A stretch of DNA of 15,806 nucleotides from Paenibacillaceae bacterium (GTDB taxonomy: Bacteria > Bacillota > Bacilli > Paenibacillales > YIM-B00363): NCBI GenBank assembly GCA_018969805.1, contig JAGWXQ010000009.1, positions 1 to 15,806 of the forward strand, in the 5' to 3' direction. The position numbers and the translations under genes are program-made. Positions within the stretch are counted from its first letter, which is position 1. The number at the start of each line of letters is the position of its first letter. Under the pieces are notes generated by a model. The model was not told the DNA's origin. It worked only from the letters and a program-made list of their open reading frames with translations, and searched no databases. Positions 1-5,081 of the stretch are shown piece after piece.

Positions 1-319
1 ACGCATCATGCACTTGGCGCATTTTTGCCGCATCCAAATGGGTAATTTTTCCAGTTAGGCGTTGCTTGTCGATCGTGCGAATTTGTTCCAGCAAAATGAC
101 CGAATCTCGTTCAAAACCGTTTGTTTCGCCACTCACTTCGACGTGCGTCGGCAGCTTTGCCTTTTGAATTTGGGCAGTGATCGCTGCAACGATGACCGTA
201 GGGGAAAAGCGATTGCCGATGTCGTTTTGGATGACAAGCACAGGGCGCACGCCTCCTTGTTCCGATCCAACGACGGGCGACAAATCGGCAAAAAAAACAT
301 CACCGCGCTTGACATTCAC
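1..319 (-). CDS. ndoA: MazF/EndoA-type mRNA endoribonuclease toxin (partial, C-terminus cut by window edge)
   Basis: Toxin half of a type II toxin-antitoxin pair. Family members cleave single-stranded mRNA at short sequence motifs and act as dimers in the cytoplasm. My translation from the GTG at 319-317 begins MNVKRGDVFFADLSPVVGSE and continues through QGGVRPVLVIQND, NRFSPTVIVAAITAQIQKAK, LPTHVEV, GFERDSVILLEQIRTIDKQR, closely matching B. subtilis NdoA (MIVKRGDVYFADL...). Arg25 and Thr48, the residues implicated in catalysis in the B. subtilis enzyme, are both present. About 106 codons are visible, so about 10 C-terminal residues are missing compared with the 116-aa relative. The GTG start is chosen because it aligns exactly with the family start. 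It lies 5 nt after the antitoxin stop, so the two are co-translated from one mRNA. Confidence 0.95.
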   Translation of the reverse strand, partial: MNVKRGDVFFADLSPVVGSEQGGVRPVLVIQNDIGNRFSPTVIVAAITAQIQKAKLPTHVEVSGETNGFERDSVILLEQIRTIDKQRLTGKITHLDAAKMRQVHDA

Positions 320-324
320 CTATT

Positions 325-600
325 CTACACCCCACTCACCAATCGTTCACACGTATGTTCTGCTTCTGTTTCTGCGGAAAACGCTTCAATGGACATCAAA
401 AGATTGATCGGTGCCATTTCGGCATATCCGTGCTGCATTTGCCTGCGCAACAACAATTTGCGTTGCTCATTCATATACACGCGCATCGCTTGTCGAATAA
501 ATTCAGACCGGCTCGATTGCTCTTGCTCGACAAAATCATCGACTTCTTCTAATAGTGTATCCGGCAAACAAATGACGATGCGTTTTGTGTGTTGCACCAT
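325..600 (-). CDS. ndoAI: RHH/CopG-family antitoxin of the NdoA toxin (MazE/EndoAI-like)
   Basis: Antitoxin of 91 aa that neutralises the downstream MazF-type toxin and probably represses its own operon. The N-terminal half is a ribbon-helix-helix DNA-binding domain: strand KRIVICLP (about residues 6-13), helix DTLLEEVDDFVEQEQ, then SRSEFIRQAMRVYM. The C-terminal tail (GYAEMAPINL, EAFSAETEAE, ERLVSG) resembles the toxin-binding tail of B. subtilis NdoAI, which ends in ERLVSGG. The ATG at 600-598 is preceded by a purine-rich GGGGAGGGG about 7 nt upstream. The frame stays open upstream to 744, but that extension is unlike the family and follows no ribosome-binding site. The order alr - antitoxin - toxin is the same as in B. 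subtilis. Confidence 0.93.
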   Translation of the reverse strand: MVQHTKRIVICLPDTLLEEVDDFVEQEQSSRSEFIRQAMRVYMNEQRKLLLRRQMQHGYAEMAPINLLMSIEAFSAETEAEHTCERLVSGV

Positions 601-778
601 CGGTGCACCCCTCCCCCACCAAAAAAACGATTGCCTCAGACGCGCACGCGCATCATCCAGCGTAGTACTATGACGTTTTTGTGTGAGATCGTGGTGCATA
701 GCGGTCTCGTCATCTGAGCAGTACATTCGCGATCTAGGAGACACTTTCCTATGCGCTGCGCCGCATTGGAAACAAATG
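601..778. other. Spacer between alr and the antitoxin gene
   Basis: These 178 bp separate the alr stop from the antitoxin start. Both strands show only shadow reading frames. The minus strand has a run of seven T just before the antitoxin ribosome-binding site, but no convincing stem precedes it, so I do not call a terminator. I see no clear promoter and no RNA gene. Confidence 0.5.
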
Positions 779-2056
779 TCACGGCGTACCGATCATGCGC
801 GGGACACGGTCGGAAATGCCACACAGCACTTCATACGGAATCGTATCGAGCGCCGCCGCGACATCGTCTACAGCGATGTGCGCATCCCCCATGCATCCGA
901 TGAGCACGACACGCTCACCGACACGGACGTCCATCGATGGAGGAATGCGCACCATGCACATGTCCATACATATCGTCCCGACGATGGGGACATACTTCCC
1001 TTGAATCACTACGTGCCATCGCCCACTAAGCTTCCGCGAGAGCCCGTCGGCGTATCCGACCGGGAGTGTAGCGATCGTCTCTGTCGTCGTCGTGACGTAT
1101 CGCCCACCGTAGCTAATCGGCGTATGGGGCCCCACAGTTTTCACCGCCGCGATGCGTGTCTCCCACGACAACACGGGACGCAATCCTTCCATCACCTCGG
1201 CGGTGTGCTGCGACGGATACACGCCGTACGTGCCAATGCCCAGACGCACCATCTGCTGCGCATACGCGGGCAACGTCAGTGCGATCGCAGTATTGGCTGC
1301 GTGCACGAGCGGAATCGGCATCCCTTCGGTGCGGATCGCATCGCATACCGCGCGCAAGCGCTGATGTTGCTGTGCACTAAACGATGCATCGGCTTCGTCT
1401 GCGCGCGCATAATGCGTGTACAATCCTTCCCATACGATGTCGGCGCGATCGTGCACAGCACGGGCGGCTGCGACCGCTTCTTCGATCGTCGGTGCTCCGA
1501 TGCGCCCCATGCCTGTATCGACTTTCAAATGAACGATAAGCGGTACGTCGCCCGCGGGTATCGCACGCACCGCATCGACATCACACAGCGTCACCGCGGC
1601 GCGCGCGCGACGGGCACAATCCATATGCTCGATCGGGGTCATCCCAAGTATGAGTATTGGCAAAGTGATGCCTTGGGCACGCAATGCCAGTGCTTCTGTA
1701 AGCAACGCGACCCCAAGCATGCGCACACCGCACCGCTGTGCCTCTTGCGCGATGTGCACAGCACCGTGTCCGTACGCATTTGCCTTGACGACGGCAAGCA
1801 TATCGATGTGCGCGGGGATGTGCGCACGCAACATACGGACGTTGTGTGCGTACGCCTCAAGGTCGATCTTCGCGACCGTACTGCGCACGACGGTGTCTCT
1901 CAAACATTCCGCGGCAGTGAACCCCATATCGTCTGAGCGGAAATCCCCCATATCGTCTGTGCGGAGATCCTCCATATCGTCTGTGCGGAGATCCTCCGTA
2001 TTGTCTATTTCCCGCAAACACGCGTCTGACCGATGCGTACGATGCACAATGTCCAT
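779..2056 (-). CDS. alr: Alanine racemase with an N-terminal repeat-bearing extension
   Basis: PLP-dependent enzyme interconverting L- and D-alanine, supplying D-Ala for peptidoglycan. 425 aa from the ATG. The PLP lysine is Lys91 in VVKANAYGHG, and the catalytic Tyr of the second subunit is Tyr316 in PISYGGRY. The active-site-entrance motifs GYADGLSR (335-342) and ICMDM (362-366) are present. The core starts about residue 60 (TVAKIDLEAYAHNVRML). Residues 1-58 are an extension that most Alr proteins lack, and it carries three copies of an 8-residue acidic repeat (residues 21-44). The ATG at 2056 is chosen because AAGGTGG ends 5 nt upstream; the in-frame GTG at 2065 lies inside that Shine-Dalgarno. 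A near-consensus promoter sits directly upstream. It is followed by the antitoxin-toxin pair. Confidence 0.96.
   Translation of the reverse strand: MDIVHRTHRSDACLREIDNTEDLRTDDMEDLRTDDMGDFRSDDMGFTAAECLRDTVVRSTVAKIDLEAYAHNVRMLRAHIPAHIDMLAVVKANAYGHGAVHIAQEAQRCGVRMLGVALLTEALALRAQGITLPILILGMTPIEHMDCARRARAAVTLCDVDAVRAIPAGDVPLIVHLKVDTGMGRIGAPTIEEAVAAARAVHDRADIVWEGLYTHYARADEADASFSAQQHQRLRAVCDAIRTEGMPIPLVHAANTAIALTLPAYAQQMVRLGIGTYGVYPSQHTAEVMEGLRPVLSWETRIAAVKTVGPHTPISYGGRYVTTTTETIATLPVGYADGLSRKLSGRWHVVIQGKYVPIVGTICMDMCMVRIPPSMDVRVGERVVLIGCMGDAHIAVDDVAAALDTIPYEVLCGISDRVPRMIGTP
1925..1996 (-). repeat. In-frame 24-bp tandem repeat (3 copies) in the alr 5' coding region
   Basis: Three direct 24-bp units at 1996-1973, 1972-1949 and 1948-1925. 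The first two are identical, and the third differs at a few bases. They encode EDLRTDDM, EDLRTDDM and GDFRSDDM. The unit length is a multiple of three, so copy-number change would keep alr in frame. A degenerate fourth start (GGG TTC, encoding GF) follows at the low-coordinate side. Confidence 0.92.
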
Positions 2057-2073
2057 AGATGCCACCTTCGTTT

Positions 2074-2102
2074 AGGATACCGCTTCATCGGTGCATTGTC
2101 AA
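2074..2102 (-). promoter_or_regulatory. Sigma-A-type promoter of alr
   Basis: On the minus strand a perfect -35 TTGACA (2102-2097) is separated by 17 bp from a -10 TATCCT (2079-2074). The predicted start is near 2067, only about 11 nt before the alr ATG, so the leader would be very short and would begin inside or just before the AAGGTGG ribosome-binding site. The -35 begins 2 bp after the stop codon of the upstream gene. Confidence 0.7.
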
Positions 2103-2103
2103 T

Positions 2104-2601
2104 TTATACGCGTTCTCCTTGCATGCGCTTTTCGTGCACGTATTCATGCTCATAATAGCTCAATCGTTCGCGCAGGGGCTCAAAGATGACGGACAACGCC
2201 AACGTAAGATCGCGTATCGGCCGCGATGGTTTTTTGCGAAACCGAATCGCATCTTGTCCCGTATATGCGTAGCGGCCTTCTTCCGAATAACTTTCATGGC
2301 GTGGATAAAAAAAACACCCGATAACATGATGGTACACGTCGTACAGGAGACGCTCCGCATGCTCTTTTGAAAACGTTGGTCTGCGCAACAATGCCCCAAT
2401 TTTTTCTTCGATGCGTTCGGTCATGACGAGCAAATGGCGCATATCCGACAAAAAACCACGGGCAAAATGTTGGGACGCATCATCTTCTGGCGTATGCACG
2501 TCATTGAGGGTCGTTGCATTCAAAAACGTCTCGATCGTCTGCGCGACGCGTCTGAGCTGTGCGCCCGTATGCTCGCTTGTGGCACGTACGTCTGCATTCA
2601 T
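2104..2601 (-). CDS. Conserved hypothetical protein, resembles DUF3907 (B. subtilis YpuI-like)
   Basis: 165-aa predicted soluble, largely helical protein with no signal peptide or membrane segment. The middle and C-terminal parts (RLLYDVYHHVIGCFF, RYAYTGQDAIRF, LRERLSYYEHEY) look like the small uncharacterised DUF3907 family of Bacilli. This comes from memory of the family and is tentative; no function is known to me. The ATG at 2601 is preceded by AGAAAGGGTGAT, a long match to the 16S anti-Shine-Dalgarno. An in-frame ATG at 2631, with GAGGA 6 nt upstream, would add 10 residues, but those codons include AGA and AAG, which look like ribosome-binding-site sequence. It ends 47 bp before alr, which has its own promoter. 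It is divergent from the subtilase. Confidence 0.75.
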   Translation of the reverse strand: MNADVRATSEHTGAQLRRVAQTIETFLNATTLNDVHTPEDDASQHFARGFLSDMRHLLVMTERIEEKIGALLRRPTFSKEHAERLLYDVYHHVIGCFFYPRHESYSEEGRYAYTGQDAIRFRKKPSRPIRDLTLALSVIFEPLRERLSYYEHEYVHEKRMQGERV

Positions 2602-2715
2602 CTTCCAATCACCCTTTCTCCACTGTGCCATGTGTTTCCTCATACAAGCGCTTTCGGCGGGAAGTCCTTCCGAAAAAATGCTCGTTCACACGACCGCACC
2701 ACAAACGAAAAGACC

Positions 2716-2725
2716 TAAGGAGGTG
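2716..2725 (+). promoter_or_regulatory. Strong Shine-Dalgarno of the subtilase gene
   Basis: TAAGGAGGTG followed by 5 nt and ATG at 2731 matches the 16S rRNA 3' end almost perfectly and fixes the start. No convincing -35/-10 pair was found in the 129-bp divergent spacer 2602-2730. That spacer also holds small inverted repeats: TTTCGG...CCGAAA, and GGAAG-TC-CTTCC inside it. Confidence 0.8.
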
Positions 2726-2730
2726 CCAAT

Positions 2731-4422
2731 ATGATCACGACACGCTGTATTTTGTGCATCGCCATCACTGGAATGATCGCAGGATGCAGCACATTCCATG
2801 TCCGATCCCATCCCCCGATCGTTCGTCCACAGATGCATGCGATGCGCATTCGTGACACAGACGATGCACGGACACAAGCGTTGTTTCGGCAGATCATTCG
2901 TTCTGCGATCGCGTCGTATCGCACCACGACGGCACACCGTGCATGGTTTGTGCATCATCCATATGTACGCGCAGTCGCTGAGCACAAGCATACGACCATT
3001 GTACGTCAAGCACGGACAAATGAAAAGTTCTCCCAAGCATGGCTGGACACCGTCGCAGCACTGCACACGTATCCAAAAGGAACGATTACGAGCGGTTGTA
3101 TTGTGATCGATGTCGCCGATACTGCAATTGCGGTGTTCATCGACGATCGATCGATTCGTCGTCTGCACGACTGGGAGCATGCGCACATCAACGGTCCGCA
3201 GCACGCGCCCCTTCAGACGCACGAAGGACCGATGCAGCCGTGGTCGATCGGCCACGACGCTGCCCACGCATCGCCACACGAGCTGCTTGCCGCCTTTTCA
3301 GGCATGCGCAGCCGTGGGGAGCTCGATGCCATCGCCACACACATCGGTGCGGCTGTGCACGGGGTGCGGTACACCGATGGCCACACGACCGTTTTGTTCC
3401 GGGCGACCGATGCGGTGATTGCCGTCATGCGTGCCCGTATCGCCACACATCGTCCACTCTATGCGGAGCCCCACTACTGGTACGCCGCCCACACCATCCC
3501 GACACCAAACGATGAACTGTACGCGCCGTACCAGTGGAACATCGCCCACATCAACACACCGTCGGGATGGGAACGCACACTTGGGAACAACGATGTCATC
3601 GTCGCTGTCGTCGATACAGGCGTCCAGCTCGACCATCCTGACGTGCAAGGGCGCCTCGTCGCGGGCTACAATGCGATCGATCCCCAATCCCCGCCGTATG
3701 ACGACGTCGGGCACGGCACCCACGTCGCCGGCATTATCGCAGCGCAGACAAACAACGATTTTGGTGTCGCGGGACTCACATGGCGTACCCGCATTATGCC
3801 CATCAAAGTGCTCGATGCATTCGGTACTGGCGATGCCTTTGCCGTCGCCGACGGCATTCGCTGGGCGACCGACCACGGTGCGCACGTCATCAATTTGAGC
3901 TTAGGAAACTATGCAGGGGCACGATATTTGCATGAAGCGATCGTATACGCATACAACCACGGAGTCGCACTCATCGCTGCTGCGGGCAACGACGAATCCG
4001 ATCAACCAGGCTATCCCGCTGCATACGCCGAAGTGCTTGCCGTCACCGCCACAGATGAAACACGCCAAAAAGCGTCGTTTGCCAACTACGGAGCGTACGT
4101 CGATGTCGCAGCACCCGGCACCCACATCACGAGCACGTACGTACCGAGCGTGTACGCGACGATGTCGGGCACGTCGATGGCGAGTCCACACGTCGCTGCA
4201 CTGGCCGCACTGATCAAAGCAAACAATGTGCATACGACACCAGCACAAACGTACGATCGCATCATGCACACAGCGAACGATGTCGCCCCTACAGGCATCG
4301 ACGCCTACACCGGAGCAGGAATCATCGATGTCGCGCGCGCACTTGCACCACATTCGCCCCCGCCACGTGCGTGCGCATGGTGGCAGCGGCTATGGCATCC
4401 GTGCGCACGAAAAGCACCGTGA
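2731..4422 (+). CDS. Subtilisin-family (S8) serine protease, predicted lipoprotein
   Basis: 563-aa predicted secreted protease tethered to the outer face of the membrane. Residues 1-19 form a short signal ending in a lipobox, MIAGC, with the lipidated Cys19. Residues 20-185 are His-rich and not recognised. Residues about 190-250 (AIATHIGAAVHGVRY ... PLYAEPHYWY) look like the propeptide of fervidolysin/thermitase-like subtilases. The catalytic domain begins near PNDELYAPYQWNI (259-271). The triad is Asp295 (AVVDTGVQLDHPDV), His328 (GHGTHVAGI) and Ser482 (MSGTSMASPHVAAL), with the oxyanion Asn420 in AAAGN. All are intact, so it should be active. A short C-terminal tail (542-563) holds two Cys and several Trp. 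Substrate unknown. It is the only plus-strand gene, divergent from the DUF3907-like gene and convergent with rnpB, whose terminator hairpin covers its stop codon. Confidence 0.96.
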   Translation: MITTRCILCIAITGMIAGCSTFHVRSHPPIVRPQMHAMRIRDTDDARTQALFRQIIRSAIASYRTTTAHRAWFVHHPYVRAVAEHKHTTIVRQARTNEKFSQAWLDTVAALHTYPKGTITSGCIVIDVADTAIAVFIDDRSIRRLHDWEHAHINGPQHAPLQTHEGPMQPWSIGHDAAHASPHELLAAFSGMRSRGELDAIATHIGAAVHGVRYTDGHTTVLFRATDAVIAVMRARIATHRPLYAEPHYWYAAHTIPTPNDELYAPYQWNIAHINTPSGWERTLGNNDVIVAVVDTGVQLDHPDVQGRLVAGYNAIDPQSPPYDDVGHGTHVAGIIAAQTNNDFGVAGLTWRTRIMPIKVLDAFGTGDAFAVADGIRWATDHGAHVINLSLGNYAGARYLHEAIVYAYNHGVALIAAAGNDESDQPGYPAAYAEVLAVTATDETRQKASFANYGAYVDVAAPGTHITSTYVPSVYATMSGTSMASPHVAALAALIKANNVHTTPAQTYDRIMHTANDVAPTGIDAYTGAGIIDVARALAPHSPPPRACAWWQRLWHPCARKAP

Positions 4423-4439
4423 CGAACCCGTCACGGTGC
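4410..4439 (-). terminator. Intrinsic terminator of rnpB (overlaps the subtilase stop codon)
   Basis: A perfect 11-bp stem, GCACCGTGACG / CGTCACGGTGC, with a 4-nt loop spans 4414-4439. On the minus strand it is followed by TTTT (4413-4410), so it fits as the terminator of the RNase P RNA whose helix P1 ends at 4448. On the plus strand the left arm contains the last codons and TGA (4420-4422) of the subtilase and no T-tract follows, so it would be at most a weak terminator or 3'-protecting hairpin for that mRNA. Confidence 0.8.
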
Positions 4440-4447
4440 GGAGATCG

Positions 4448-4844
4448 AAGAAGTTGGCGATAAGCCGGGTTCTGTACTTCCCGTGGTCATGACGGGCCAC
4501 CAACCCTGCCACGTACGAAGCGACAATCATCTATCTACGCGGTACATTGCTGCACCGCTGCAGCGACATGTGTGGGACACCCCCGGGCAAGGGGAATTGC
4601 CTCGTCCCCGCTCGTCTTGCACCAGGTGGGGTTTACCAAGGGACGTGTCACCAGCACCCCTTCGTGGTCTCTTACACCACGGTTCCATCCTTGCCTGTGC
4701 GCGCACATGCACGCCATCGGCGGTCCATTTCTGTGGCACTAGCCTTCAGCTCGCGCTGACTGGACGTTATCCAGCACCCTGCCCTACGGAGCCCGGACTT
4801 TCCTCTCGTGTCTGCGACACCAGCGATTGTCTGCGCAACTTCTT
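4448..4844 (-). ncRNA. rnpB: RNase P RNA, type A architecture
   Basis: Catalytic RNA that removes the 5' leader of pre-tRNAs. About 397 nt. Read on the minus strand it contains the universal cores GAGGAAAGTCCGGGCTCC (5', near 4806-4789), AGATAGATGATTGTC and ACAGAACCCGGCTTAT (3'). The ends pair as P1: AAGAAGTTG (4844-4836) with CAACTTCTT (4456-4448). P2 pairs GACAATC with GATTGTC. P3 is a short GTGTC-GCA-GACAC hairpin. P8 (CTGGA...TCCAG), P9 (CAGC-GCGA-GCTG), P12 (GTGGT...ACCAC) and P18 (GCTGC-AGCGGT-GCAGC) are visible. CCGGGCTCC, GTAGGGCAGGGTGC and CCCGGCTTAT are type A signatures, not those of the type B RNA of Bacillus. The ends are set by P1 and are approximate to a few bases. Confidence 0.95.
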
Positions 4845-4852
4845 ATGCACTG

Positions 4853-4881
4853 ATCGTACCACAGCAGGAGGAAAAAGACAA
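4853..4881 (-). promoter_or_regulatory. Promoter of rnpB
   Basis: On the minus strand -35 TTGTCT (4881-4876), 17-bp spacer, -10 TACGAT (4858-4853) with an extended -10 TG one base upstream. The predicted start is near 4846, which agrees with the P1 5' end at 4844. Four of six bases match consensus in each hexamer; position and spacing make it convincing. Confidence 0.6.
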
Positions 4882-5081
4882 GTCCCACATCGTGCACGTG
4901 TGCGCGGACACAGCCATGTTTGGTATCGGCGCGAACGGAATACGGTACACTCCCTCATCTCTGGCAGTGAAGCGTACGAGACCGATCGTAGGATTGTGTT
5001 CTTGTTGCTTGATTTTTTTGAAAAGACGCGCATCGTGCTAAAGAAGATCCGTATGCGGCGATGCGCTGCGCATCGGGTGGT
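4882..5081. other. Spacer between cca-birA and the rnpB promoter
   Basis: These 200 bp hold no gene I can support. An 88-codon minus-strand frame beginning at 5033 runs into rnpB, has no ribosome-binding site and is rejected. Just after the cca-birA stop, at 5060-5074, is a compact hairpin GATGCG-CAG-CGCATC (minus strand). No T-tract follows, so it could be a weak or factor-dependent terminator or an mRNA 3' stabiliser, nothing firmer. Confidence 0.4.

Noticed and set aside
683..1936. 417-codon open frame antisense to alr
   Set aside because: It lies exactly opposite a confirmed gene, is rich in Arg, His and Cys, matches no family and has no ribosome-binding site. Frames opposite genes stay open here because stop-forming codons are rare.
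3122..3131. CGATCG runs as cyanobacterial HIP1 or as a repeat array
   Set aside because: Only about four sites fit the HIP1 octamer and the sites are dispersed without regular spacing, so this is a composition signature and not an array or CRISPR.
4767..5033. 88-codon minus-strand ORF upstream of and into rnpB
   Set aside because: It overlaps the RNase P RNA 5' half and the rnpB promoter, has no ribosome-binding site and shows no recognisable protein features.
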